In this document: positions 1-6,898 of the stretch, piece by piece
How the letters are laid out: each line of letters begins with the position of its first letter
How positions within the stretch are numbered: position 1 is the stretch's first letter
Assembly: GCA_002328835.1 (NCBI GenBank)
Contig: DCWN01000008.1
Span: 12,873 to 29,714, forward strand
Direction of reading: 5' to 3'
Length of the DNA stretch: 16,842 nucleotides
Source: Acidobacteria bacterium UBA2161
GTDB lineage: Bacteria > Acidobacteriota > Vicinamibacteria > Vicinamibacterales > UBA823
Made by a program: the position numbers and the translations under genes
Notes under the pieces: generated by a model
Database searches by the model: none
Seen by the model: the letters and a program-made list of their open reading frames with translations, nothing else
Told to the model about the DNA's origin: nothing

Positions 1-1
1 G

Positions 2-313
2 TGGAAACGGATCTTCTCGGGCGGGGTCGACTCACACTTCCGGCATCGGGTTGGGCACTTCCTCCACGCACTCGACGCGGTGCTGGTCTCGCATCCGAAA
101 CTCCTGACGGACGACGACATGACGGCGCTTCGCGGCCACGGTGACCAGGTGATCGCGCGGTTGGAAGCCGAGCTGTCCGCGGGCGTCCTGGAGCGGGACG
201 ACAAGGTTCAGATCGCGACGACCGTCTACAAGATCAACGAGCGCGTCGAGGAGATCCTGATGGCCTCGAAGCGATTGCGGGAGCCGCCGGCGCCGGGAAC
301 GCTCGGGCGGTAG
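2..313 (+). CDS. Tandem paralogue family protein, copy 1 (5'-truncated by window edge)
   Basis: The frame is open from base 2 to the TAG at 311-313, giving at least 103 residues. A GTG at 80 could serve as a start, but homology to the next two genes runs upstream of it: the W-K-R-I-F segment and the R-H-R-V then F-hydrophobic-x-A-L-D pattern before base 80 match copies 2 and 3. The true start is therefore outside the window. The protein is helical, charged and has no membrane segment. Its C-terminal region carries the family pattern V-Y-K-x-x-E-R-x-E-x-I-L. It is the most divergent of the three copies and lacks the R-P-G-P spacer and the M-M-A-T-I-I motif seen in the others. I recognise no known domain and assign no function. 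Confidence 0.7.
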   Translation, partial: WKRIFSGGVDSHFRHRVGHFLHALDAVLVSHPKLLTDDDMTALRGHGDQVIARLEAELSAGVLERDDKVQIATTVYKINERVEEILMASKRLREPPAPGTLGR

Positions 314-361
314 GAGGCTTCCGTCGGCGACCGGGGGTAAAGCCCGCCGGGGCCGGGGCCG

Positions 362-379
362 ACAACTCTGAAGAGTTGT
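362..379. promoter_or_regulatory. Perfect inverted repeat upstream of paralogue copy 2
   Basis: ACAACTCT at 362-369 and AGAGTTGT at 372-379 are perfect reverse complements separated by two bases. The repeat sits 22 nt before the ATG of copy 2, which suits an operator for a dimeric regulator or a short RNA hairpin. A related but degenerate stretch (GGGGCCGAAAAGTCC then TGTACAACG) lies directly before copy 3, so the element may have been duplicated with the gene and then decayed there. There is no T-tract, so it does not look like a terminator. Confidence 0.45.
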
Positions 380-401
380 ACCGACGACCCTGGACCGGCC
401 G

Positions 402-836
402 ATGACCGACAAATCGGTTCCCGAAAAGCTGATGGCGGCAGTCGCCGCCGTCGACCGCGCTGCCGAAGCCGTCCTCTCCATGCGGAGCCTCGACGAGCGG
501 ACCCTCTGGCAGAAACTGTTCCCGAAACGGTCCGAACGCCGGCAGCGGCACCGCGTCCGCCGGTTCATCGGCACCCTCGACGGCGTCCGCGCCGCGGAGC
601 CGCATTTGCTCCCTCCCGAAGCGCTCTCACAAATTCGTAAGCGGGTCGAAGCTGTCCTCGGCCGCTTGGAGGACGACATCCAGGCGCGGCGCCCGGGGCC
701 GCGAGAGGGCGCGATGATGGCCACCATCATCTATAAGACGACCGAACGATTCGAAGGCATCCTAACCGCGGTCGAGCGAGGGAAGCACCCCCAGCCGAAG
801 CCCGGGCACTTGGCGCCCGGGGATCTCCAGCGCTAA
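402..836 (+). CDS. Tandem paralogue family protein, copy 2 (unknown function)
   Basis: 144 residues from ATG 402 to TAA 834-836. There is no clear Shine-Dalgarno sequence at 402, and an in-frame ATG at 432 is an alternative. The protein is basic and predicted helical, with no signal peptide or membrane span. It aligns over most of its length with the flanking copies: an R-H-R-V-R-R-F core, A-E-P-H-L-L, R-L-E-D-D-I, R-P-G-P, and the C-terminal block M-M-A-T-I-I-Y-K-T-T-E-R-x-E-G-I-L. Bases 705-763 match 1205-1263 at 52 of 59 positions by hand count, so copies 2 and 3 come from a fairly recent duplication. The three copies are co-directional, with gaps of 88 and 38 nt, and could be one transcript. 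I recognise no named family; the function is unknown. Confidence 0.75.
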   Translation: MTDKSVPEKLMAAVAAVDRAAEAVLSMRSLDERTLWQKLFPKRSERRQRHRVRRFIGTLDGVRAAEPHLLPPEALSQIRKRVEAVLGRLEDDIQARRPGPREGAMMATIIYKTTERFEGILTAVERGKHPQPKPGHLAPGDLQR

Positions 837-874
837 AGCGCATCGGAGCGGGGGCCGAAAAGTCCTGTACAACG

Positions 875-1318
875 ATGCAGACGGCCCTGAACCAAGACGG
901 ACCCCCGAGCGGCCCTTCCACGCCCGACGGCCTGCAAGTGTCGGTGGACGAGGTGGAACGGACCGCCGAGCGAGTACTCGCCTCGAAGCGGCTGCACGAG
1001 CGTCCCTTCCTGCAGCGCCTCCTCCCGACCCGCGCCGCCCGGCGGCCGCACTGTGTCCACCGGTTCATCCGCGCACTCGACCGGGTCCGCGCGTCGCAAC
1101 CGAACCGGCTCTCCCCTGAAATGCTGGAAGAGATCCGCAGCTCCGTGGAGGCTGTGGTTGGACGTTTGGAGGATGAGATCGCGGCCAAGCGCCCCGGACC
1201 GAAGGAGGGCGCGATGATGGCGACGATCATCTACAAGACGACCGAGCGGTACGAAGGGATCCTCGCGGCGGCCGACCGGGAAAACAAGCCGGCCGAGCGG
1301 GCGCCCGGCCGGCTGTAG
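875..1318 (+). CDS. Tandem paralogue family protein, copy 3 (unknown function)
   Basis: 147 residues from ATG 875 to TAG 1316-1318. It shares the family layout of copy 2: an acidic helical start (about residues 20-40), an R-F-I-R-A-L-D helix, R-L-E-D-E-I, the R-P-G-P hinge and the near-invariant M-M-A-T-I-I-Y-K-T-T-E-R-x-E-G-I-L block. It has no signal peptide, membrane span or recognisable enzymatic motif. The last codons hold a GC-rich inverted repeat (1287-1314) that reads as a terminator for the opposing gamma-glutamyltransferase gene, whose stop lies 10 nt beyond this gene's stop. The conserved block under coding constraint in both copies argues that the genes are real. The function is unknown. 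Confidence 0.75.
   Translation: MQTALNQDGPPSGPSTPDGLQVSVDEVERTAERVLASKRLHERPFLQRLLPTRAARRPHCVHRFIRALDRVRASQPNRLSPEMLEEIRSSVEAVVGRLEDEIAAKRPGPKEGAMMATIIYKTTERYEGILAAADRENKPAERAPGRL
1287..1314 (-). terminator. Probable intrinsic terminator of ggt, inside the 3' end of paralogue copy 3
   Basis: AGCCGGCC (1287-1294) pairs with GGCCGGCT (1307-1314), an 8-bp GC-rich stem with a 12-nt loop that itself contains the palindrome GGGCGCCC. On the minus strand the stem is followed at once by TGTTTTCCC, a short T-rich run. It begins 15 nt after the ggt stop codon, so it is well placed to end ggt transcription. On the plus strand it is preceded by AAAA but followed by no T-run, so it fits the minus direction better. 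Confidence 0.55.
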
Positions 1319-1328
1319 GTCGCAGCCC

Positions 1329-3026
1329 CTATCTCGGCGCCGAGGCGCCGCCGTTCTCGTTGTCGGCGGCGCCGATGAACATGCCGTCCTCGACGAGGAT
1401 GGAGTTGGCGTCGCCTCCCCCACCGCGCGCGACGCGGTGCCCCATCACGGTCAACTGCTTCACGAAATCCTCGTACTCGGGATCTTCGAACCCCTGAAAA
1501 CCAACGCGGTCGGGGAACCACTGCATGTTGAGGCGCGGCGCGTCGACGGCGTCGCGGATGGTCATCCCGAATTCCAGGACGCCGAGCGTGACGTTGAGCA
1601 CGGTGTTGATGATGGTCCGGCCGCCGGGGCTGCCGGTCACGAGCACCACCTTGCCGTCGCGCGCGGCGATCGTCGGCGACATCGAGCTGAGCATCCGCTT
1701 CTCGGGCACGATCAGGTTGGCGTCGGTGCCGATACTGCCGCGCGTGTTCGTGACGCCGGGGTTCCGGTTGAAGTCGCCCATCTCGTTGTTGAGCAGGAAG
1801 CCGGCGCCCTCGACGACCACGCCCGAGCCGTAGCCCGACTCCAGCGTGTAGGTGTTCGACACGGCCATGCCGTTCCGGTCGATCACGGAATAGTGGGTCG
1901 TCTCCTCGCTCTCCTCGACCTCAGTCAGCTGCGGGCCGATCTTCTCGCTGGGCGTCGAGTGCGTTGGGTCGATCGAGGCGGCCAGCTCACGGGCGTACTC
2001 CTTCGTCGTCAGGTGACGCGGGATGTCGATGAAGTCGTCATCGCCGAGGTAGCGCGCGCGGTCGGCGTAGGCGCGGCGCATCGCCTCGATGATGAGATGC
2101 GCCGTGTCGGGCGACCAGCGGCCCTTCGACTTCAGGTCGAAGTTCTCGAGGATGCCGAGCATGATCGTCAGCGCGATGCCACCCGAGCTGGGCGGCGGCG
2201 AACTGAAGACCTCGGTGCCGCGGTAGGTCGTGCGAATCGGATCGCGCAGGAGCGCAGTGTAGCGCGAGAGATCTTCCTTCGTGATGTAGCCGCCGCCCCG
2301 CTCCATCTCGGCGGCCAGCAGGTCCGCGGTCTCGCCGGCGTAGAAGCCTTCGTTCCCCAGCTCGGCGATCCGTCGCAAACTGCGGCCCAGATCGGGGAGG
2401 ACGAGCCGGTCGGTCGCCATCCACGGCTCGGTGCCGCCGTTCTTCCCGTAGACCCGCTTGAACTCGGCGTTCTCGGAGCGCTCGACCGTCCGGTTGAGCG
2501 CCTCGGCGAGGCTGTTCAGGACGAAGCCGTCTTCGGCCAGCTCGACGGCCGGCATCACCAGCGCTTCCCACGGCAGCGTGCCGAACGTCTCGTGCGCCAG
2601 GACGAAGCCGGCCACCGTGCCAGGCACACCGACCCAGCGGTGGTTCTTCCGGCTGCCGCCCTCGACGAACATCTCCTCGGTCGAGGCGAGCGGCGCCTTC
2701 TCGCGGTAGTCGACGAACGTCGGCTGCGTGCCGTCGCCCGGATGGACGAGCATGAAGCCGCCGCCGCCGATGTTCCCGGCCGACGGATGCGTCACGGCCA
2801 GGGCGAGGCCGGTCGCGATCGCCGCGTCGACGGCGTTGCCGCCCTGCGCGAGAACCGCCGCGCCGACGTCGGAGGCGTCGACCGAGCGCGACACGACCAT
2901 GCCGCCCGCGCTTGTGGCGTTGCGATGGTCGACGTCCTGGGCCAGCGCGGCCGGGGCCGCGACGACCAACGCCAGGACGAAAACCAAGCTGAACCGGAGG
3001 GTCGAGCAGGTGCGGGCGCGAAGCAT
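1329..3026 (-). CDS. ggt: Gamma-glutamyltransferase (exported, self-processing Ntn hydrolase)
   Basis: This 565-residue enzyme cleaves the gamma-glutamyl bond of glutathione and related compounds and transfers the glutamyl group to water or an acceptor. Residues 1-29 form a Sec signal peptide ending A-L-A-Q, so it acts in the periplasm or outside. The large-subunit signature V-D-Y-R-E-K supplies the substrate-binding Arg (R108). T-T-H-Y-S-V at 376-381 is the autoprocessing site, T376 being the predicted catalytic nucleophile. L-N-N-E-M-G-D-F (412-419), S-S-M-S-P-T-I and T-G-S-P-G-G are further family signatures, and the length is typical. I chose ATG 3026 rather than the in-frame 3128 start because it begins the signal peptide and has an AAGGAG Shine-Dalgarno (3031-3037). 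The gene is convergent with the three-paralogue array. Confidence 0.95.
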   Translation of the reverse strand: MLRARTCSTLRFSLVFVLALVVAAPAALAQDVDHRNATSAGGMVVSRSVDASDVGAAVLAQGGNAVDAAIATGLALAVTHPSAGNIGGGGFMLVHPGDGTQPTFVDYREKAPLASTEEMFVEGGSRKNHRWVGVPGTVAGFVLAHETFGTLPWEALVMPAVELAEDGFVLNSLAEALNRTVERSENAEFKRVYGKNGGTEPWMATDRLVLPDLGRSLRRIAELGNEGFYAGETADLLAAEMERGGGYITKEDLSRYTALLRDPIRTTYRGTEVFSSPPPSSGGIALTIMLGILENFDLKSKGRWSPDTAHLIIEAMRRAYADRARYLGDDDFIDIPRHLTTKEYARELAASIDPTHSTPSEKIGPQLTEVEESEETTHYSVIDRNGMAVSNTYTLESGYGSGVVVEGAGFLLNNEMGDFNRNPGVTNTRGSIGTDANLIVPEKRMLSSMSPTIAARDGKVVLVTGSPGGRTIINTVLNVTLGVLEFGMTIRDAVDAPRLNMQWFPDRVGFQGFEDPEYEDFVKQLTVMGHRVARGGGGDANSILVEDGMFIGAADNENGGASAPR

Positions 3027-3030
3027 AGGG

Positions 3031-3063
3031 TCTCCTTCGGCAAATAGGTCGAAGGAGATTATA
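3031..3063 (-). promoter_or_regulatory. ggt promoter -10, ribosome-binding site and spanning inverted repeat
   Basis: On the minus strand a perfect TATAAT lies at 3063-3058; I see no good -35 at 15-18 nt. A perfect 9-bp inverted repeat follows: TCTCCTTCG (plus strand 3031-3039) and CGAAGGAGA (3050-3058), with a 10-nt loop. The proximal arm contains the AAGGAG ribosome-binding site; the distal arm overlaps the end of the -10 box and the expected start point near 3051. It could be an operator covering the start site. If transcription starts further upstream, it could be an RNA hairpin that hides the ribosome-binding site. Confidence 0.5.
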
Positions 3064-3133
3064 TCCTGCGGCCTTTGGTGCGCTCGGCTAGGCCGCCCGG
3101 CCGGGGCGAGCGCGAAGAGCGCGGCCACAAGCG

Positions 3134-3451
3134 TCAGAATCCGGCGTGCTTCTCGAGGCGGGTGACGCGGCGGTCGAATTTTTCGTCAACCGAGACAATC
3201 TTGTCGGCCAGGAGATGGATCTCCCCACGCAACTCTTCTGTCAACATTCGCATGAACCGCTTGGACTCTTCGAACTTCTCGCCCATCAGGACGACGGCAT
3301 CGTCGACCTTCCGATCCACGCCGTCGATCTTCTGATCCAGCCGGCCGAACTTCTGGTCCAACCGGCGGATCTTCTGGTCGACCTTCCGATCGAGTTGACC
3401 AATCTTCCGGTCGAGTGAGGCCAGCGTGACCGGTTTCTTGCGGGCCGCCAT
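3134..3451 (-). CDS. Small coiled-coil protein with heptad repeats
   Basis: 105 residues from ATG 3451 to TGA at 3134-3136. After a basic start (M-A-A-R-K-K), residues 14-50 are a run of near-identical heptads of the form L-D-R/Q-K-hydrophobic-G/D-x, with leucine, isoleucine, valine or phenylalanine at the a/d positions, typical of a long parallel coiled coil. The rest is also helical and charged, with V-D-E-K-F-D-R-R-V-T-R-L-E-K resuming the pattern near the C-terminus. There is no signal peptide or membrane span. The heptads show at DNA level as imperfect 21-nt repeats. Similar small proteins are common in bacteria and mostly unassigned; a structural or oligomerising role is the most that can be inferred. 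It is divergent from the transposase gene at 3542. Confidence 0.65.
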   Translation of the reverse strand: MAARKKPVTLASLDRKIGQLDRKVDQKIRRLDQKFGRLDQKIDGVDRKVDDAVVLMGEKFEESKRFMRMLTEELRGEIHLLADKIVSVDEKFDRRVTRLEKHAGF

Positions 3452-3541
3452 GGGGAACTGATCCTAGCAGCTTCCGTGCCGGCAGTGTTTGACCTAACTT
3501 CGCCCGTCGATTCGGGTATCGATCTTGCGATCCCTTCGTGC

Positions 3542-4027
3542 ATGTTCCACGTCGGACCGCATCGCGCGCCACACTTCGACTATCGAGGTCGGCACCGCTA
3601 CAGCGCCACGATCTGCACGCACAACCGGCAACGCGCGTTCAGAAGCGCCATCGTCGTCGACCGGGTCAGGTTGCATCTTCAATCAGCCGCCACGCGCGGA
3701 CGGTTCGCGGTTTCTGCGTACTGCTTCATGCCCGACCATCTCCATCTCCTCGTCGAGGGGAGGGACGTCGACGCCGATCTCAGGCTGTTCATCGGCGAGT
3801 TCAAGCAGCGCAGTGCGTTCCAGTACCGTCGAGCCACGAATCGGATCCTGTGGCAGAAGCGATACTACGACCACGTGCTGAGGAACGAGGAGTCCACGGA
3901 GACGATCGCCCGCTACATCCTGCGAAATCCGGTCAGAGCCGGAATCGTCGGCGACCCGAGGCAGTATCCGTTTCTGGGATCGAGCGTGTATCTGCTGGAC
4001 GATCTGTTGGAGTCGGTGAGGGAGTGA
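3542..4027 (+). CDS. REP-associated tyrosine transposase (RAYT, Y1/IS200-like HUH endonuclease)
   Basis: 161 residues from ATG 3542; an in-frame GTG at 3476 would add 22 residues, but family members usually begin shortly before the R-x-R-H-R-Y-x-x-T-I-C-T-H segment seen here at 16-27. The single-strand-DNA nicking core is present: H-L-H at 66-68 is the metal-binding HUH motif in the block C-F-M-P-D-H-L-H-L-L-V-E-G, and Y109 in W-Q-K-R-Y-Y-D-H-V-L-R is the likely catalytic tyrosine. The C-terminal Y-I-L-R-N-P-V-R-A-G-I-V and Y-P-F-L-G-S-S motifs are typical. All key residues are intact, so it may be active, acting on palindromic repeats rather than as a classic insertion sequence. I found no terminal inverted repeats. 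It abuts a PadR relic. Confidence 0.88.
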   Translation: MFHVGPHRAPHFDYRGRHRYSATICTHNRQRAFRSAIVVDRVRLHLQSAATRGRFAVSAYCFMPDHLHLLVEGRDVDADLRLFIGEFKQRSAFQYRRATNRILWQKRYYDHVLRNEESTETIARYILRNPVRAGIVGDPRQYPFLGSSVYLLDDLLESVRE

Positions 4028-4028
4028 G

Positions 4029-4128
4029 CCCCCTAGCTCGACCCGAGGGCCGGAAACATCTCCGCGCGGAAGCCTCCCAGCTCAGGCGCTACGCCGCGGC
4101 ACTCTTCAAGGTGCTGGAGCCCGCCTAG
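4029..4128 (+). pseudogene. C-terminal remnant of a PadR-family transcriptional regulator
   Basis: Directly after the transposase stop, a frame ending at TAG 4126-4128 encodes about 32 residues of the form R-P-E-G-R-K-H-L-R-A-E-A then L-R-R-Y-A-A-A-L-F-K-V-L-E. This resembles the end of acidobacterial PadR regulators, which finish with L-T-x-x-G-R-K-x-L, a charged helix and a hydrophobic last helix. Those regulators are known to sit next to ADOP permeases, exactly as here (20 nt before the permease ATG). There is no start codon or winged-helix DNA-binding domain, and I find none upstream of the transposase, so the 5' part is gone. The identification rests on a short match plus position. Confidence 0.5.
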
Positions 4129-4147
4129 CGCCCGCGGCCGAAGAATC

Positions 4148-6823
4148 ATGCCTCGCCTGCCCGGCTTCCGCCGCGAGTTCCGCTTCCCGTGGCGGACGCG
4201 CACCCAGATCACGAAGGACATCGACGCCGAGCTCGAGTTCCACCTCGAGATGCGGACCCGCGAGTTCATCGACCGCGGGATGTCTCCCATTGCCGCCAGG
4301 CGCGCGGCCGAGCGAGGGTTTGGCGACGTCGACGACACCAAGCAGTACTGCCGCGAGGTCGACGGCGCCGCCGAGCAGGCGTCGCGGCGACGGCAGCTCG
4401 TCGACGAGCTGCGCCAGGACGCGCGCTACGCCATTAGGTCGCTGACGAAGCATCCGGGGTTCGCCGCTGTCGCCCTGCTGACCCTGGCAGTCGGCATCGG
4501 CGCCAGCACGGCGATCTTCAGCGTAGTGAACGGCGTCCTCCTCCGCCCGCTGCCCTACGCCGAGCCGGACCGGATCGTCCAGATCTGGGAGACGAACCCC
4601 GACTGGTTCGAATCGGACAACCCGATCCGGCGGATGCTGTCCAACCGCCTCAGCGTCGCCTATCCGGTCTATGACATCTGGAGGGAGCACGCGGAGGCGT
4701 TCGACACCGTCGCGGTGTACGTCGGCACGATGCGCGTCCTGACGGAGCGTGACCGGTCGGAGCATGCGGCCGGCACCGTTGCATCAGCAGGGCTCTTCGA
4801 CGTTGTGGGTGTGCCGGCGCTTCTCGGCCGAACCTTCCTGCCCGAAGAGGACGCGATCGGCGCCGAACCCGTGGCGGTCTTGAGCTACGGCTTCTGGCAA
4901 AGCCGGTACGGCGGCGCCGAGTCGGTGCTAGGCGACACGCTCAGCTTCGGCGGCACGACCTACACGATCGTCGGCGTCATGCCCGGAGGCTTCTACTTCC
5001 CCGAGCCGGCACAGCAGTTCTGGCTGACCCTGAACGACGAGGAAAAGCAGCGAGGCTGGGGACGGAGCTACTTGCGCGGGATCGGCCGTCTGCGCGACGG
5101 AATCTCCTTGGCCGAGGCGCAAGCCGACATGGAACAGGTGACCCAATTCGTCGCGGCGGCAGATGCCGACAACGACGGTCCGCACGGCGGTGCGCGGGTG
5201 CTGCTCCGCCTTGACGAGGTGGTCGGTGGAACTCGCCAGTCGCTGCTGCTCCTCTTGGGCACGGCGGGGCTCGTCCTGCTCGTGGCGTCAGCCAACGTCG
5301 CCAGCCTGCTCGTCGTGCAGGCGACGGCCCGCCGCCGCGAGATCGCGATCCGCGCGGCACTCGGGGCTGCCCGCGGCCGAGTCGTGCAGCAGCTCTTGAC
5401 CGAAAGCGTGCTACTCGCGGTGATCGGCGGCGGCCTCGGATTCCTGGTGGCCACCTGGGCCCTCGGACCGATACGGCTACTCCTGCCACCCGACATGCCG
5501 CGGCTCGACAGCATCGCCATCGATCCGACCGTCCTCGGCTTCGCCGTTCTGGTGTCGATGGCCGTCGGCGCGCTCTTCGGCCTCGGGCCGTCGCTTGGTG
5601 CGACCCGCCGTCCGATCGCCAGCGTGCTGCAGGAGGGCTCGACCACGACGGTCGGCGGCCTCGGTGCGAACCGGGGCCGCTCGGCGATGATCGTGGCGGA
5701 GGTCGCCGTCTCGGTCGTCCTGCTCGTGGGCGCGGCGCTCCTGCTCAGCAGCTATGCGCGGCTCCTGGACGTCGAGCGTGGGTTCGACGCCGAGCGGGTG
5801 CTCGTCTTCTCACTCGAGCCCCCGCCAACACTGGCCGATGGCACGCGCGTAAACGGTTTCTACGACCAGTTGCTCGGGCGGCTTCGAGCGTTGCCCGGCG
5901 TCGACGCGGCGGCGGTTGCGACGGCACCGCCGTTTCGTGGGCTCGATCAGTCGAGCTTCCGTATCCCAGGGCGGGACGGGGAGTTGCGCAGCCTGAGACA
6001 GCGGGCGACGCCGGCCTATTTCGCGGCCATGGGGATCCGTCTTGTGCGCGGACGTCTCTTCGACGCACGCGACGCGCTCGGCACGCCGAGTGTGCTGGTC
6101 GTCAACGAAAGGATGGCGGCCGCCTTCTGGCCGGGCGCCGACCCCATTGGCCAGCAGATCGTCGGGGGCGGCTCGGGCGAGACATACACCATCGTCGGCG
6201 TCGTCGCGGACGCACGCTATGTCGGTCTCGACGAACAAGTGCAGCCGTTCCGGTATCTGCCGCTGGCACAAGAACCGTGGACGGGTCGCGGCCAGATCAT
6301 CCTACGCACGGCGAACGACCTGCTCGATCTGGCGGCAGCCGCGCGCGCAGCGGTCTGGGAGATCGATAGAGAAGCCGCGGTCAGCGAGTTCGACTCGATG
6401 GCACAGCTGGTCGCCCGGTCGGTCGCGACACCGCGGTTCCGGACGTTGCTATTGACACTGCTCGCGCTGGTCGCCGTTGGGCTGACCGTGGTCGGCGTCT
6501 ACGGCGTCATCTCGTACACCGTCGCCAGGAGCACGCGCGACATCGCCGTCAAGATGGCGCTCGGCGCCGCGCAGCGCGACGTCGTCTCGGAGGTCTGCCG
6601 GCTCGGCGGGCGGTTGATCGCGGTGGGTGTCGTCGTCGGCCTCGGTGCGGCGTTCGCCGCGACGCAACTGCTCGAAGCCTATCTGTTCGAGGTGCAGGCG
6701 ACCGACCCGGGGATCTTCGCCGTGGCCGCTACGCTCGTCGCCGTCGCCACGGCGGTCGCCATCATCGTCCCCGCGTCACGCGCCGCACGGGTCGACCCGA
6801 TGGTGGCGTTGAGGGCTGAGTAG
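4148..6823 (+). CDS. ADOP-type double-length ABC permease (MacB/FtsX superfamily)
   Basis: 891 residues from ATG 4148 to TAG 6821-6823, in the usual length range for this family. Residues 1-95 are the cytoplasmic prefix (D-A-E-L-E-F-H-L-E-M and A-A-R-R-A-A-E-R-G-F-G motifs). The first transmembrane segment (about 104-130, H-P-G-F-A-A-V-A-L-L-T-L-A-V-G) leads into a periplasmic MacB-like core. An FtsX unit follows (about 365-490, with R-R-R-E-I-A-I-R-A-A-L-G-A), then a second periplasmic core and a second FtsX unit ending in A-A-R-V-D-P-M-V-A-L-R. About eight membrane spans are visible. The family lacks a partner ATPase gene, hence 'orphan', and none is seen here. The substrate is unknown; lipid, peptide or antibiotic export has been guessed. 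Its PadR regulator appears lost. Confidence 0.92.
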   Translation: MPRLPGFRREFRFPWRTRTQITKDIDAELEFHLEMRTREFIDRGMSPIAARRAAERGFGDVDDTKQYCREVDGAAEQASRRRQLVDELRQDARYAIRSLTKHPGFAAVALLTLAVGIGASTAIFSVVNGVLLRPLPYAEPDRIVQIWETNPDWFESDNPIRRMLSNRLSVAYPVYDIWREHAEAFDTVAVYVGTMRVLTERDRSEHAAGTVASAGLFDVVGVPALLGRTFLPEEDAIGAEPVAVLSYGFWQSRYGGAESVLGDTLSFGGTTYTIVGVMPGGFYFPEPAQQFWLTLNDEEKQRGWGRSYLRGIGRLRDGISLAEAQADMEQVTQFVAAADADNDGPHGGARVLLRLDEVVGGTRQSLLLLLGTAGLVLLVASANVASLLVVQATARRREIAIRAALGAARGRVVQQLLTESVLLAVIGGGLGFLVATWALGPIRLLLPPDMPRLDSIAIDPTVLGFAVLVSMAVGALFGLGPSLGATRRPIASVLQEGSTTTVGGLGANRGRSAMIVAEVAVSVVLLVGAALLLSSYARLLDVERGFDAERVLVFSLEPPPTLADGTRVNGFYDQLLGRLRALPGVDAAAVATAPPFRGLDQSSFRIPGRDGELRSLRQRATPAYFAAMGIRLVRGRLFDARDALGTPSVLVVNERMAAAFWPGADPIGQQIVGGGSGETYTIVGVVADARYVGLDEQVQPFRYLPLAQEPWTGRGQIILRTANDLLDLAAAARAAVWEIDREAAVSEFDSMAQLVARSVATPRFRTLLLTLLALVAVGLTVVGVYGVISYTVARSTRDIAVKMALGAAQRDVVSEVCRLGGRLIAVGVVVGLGAAFAATQLLEAYLFEVQATDPGIFAVAATLVAVATAVAIIVPASRAARVDPMVALRAE

Positions 6824-6843
6824 GGCAGGGCTTCAGCCCTGCC
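6824..6843. terminator. Hairpin after the permease gene
   Basis: GGCAGGGCT (6824-6832) and AGCCCTGCC (6835-6843) are perfect complements around a 2-nt centre, starting at the base after the permease stop codon. There is no T-run, so rho-independent termination is uncertain, but the position between two convergent genes suits a bidirectional block. Confidence 0.45.
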
Positions 6844-6848
6844 TGGGC

Positions 6849-6879
6849 GTGGCGCGGGCCTTCAGGATCCCCGCGCCAC
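6849..6879. terminator. Second hairpin between the convergent permease and PQQ genes
   Basis: GTGGCGCGGG (6849-6858) pairs perfectly with CCCGCGCCAC (6870-6879) across an 11-nt loop. It lies 20 nt beyond the stop of the minus-strand PQQ gene. With the neighbouring hairpin it fills the 75-nt convergent gap. No T-run follows on either strand. Confidence 0.45.
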
Positions 6880-6898
6880 CAGCCTGGAGAGCGCTACC

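Noticed and set aside
1437..3047. 536-codon plus-strand open frame opposite ggt
   Set aside because: Arg/Asp/His-rich text with no domain; it is the antisense shadow of a clear gamma-glutamyltransferase in GC-rich DNA.
3100..3470. 21-nt periodic sequence that could suggest a CRISPR or tandem DNA repeat array
   Set aside because: The periodicity follows the heptads of a coiled-coil coding sequence; there are no conserved repeat/spacer units.
3476..3541. GTG 3476 as the transposase start, adding 22 residues
   Set aside because: The extra residues do not resemble the family N-terminus and no ribosome-binding site precedes the GTG; ATG 3542 fits the usual length better, although it too lacks a clear ribosome-binding site.
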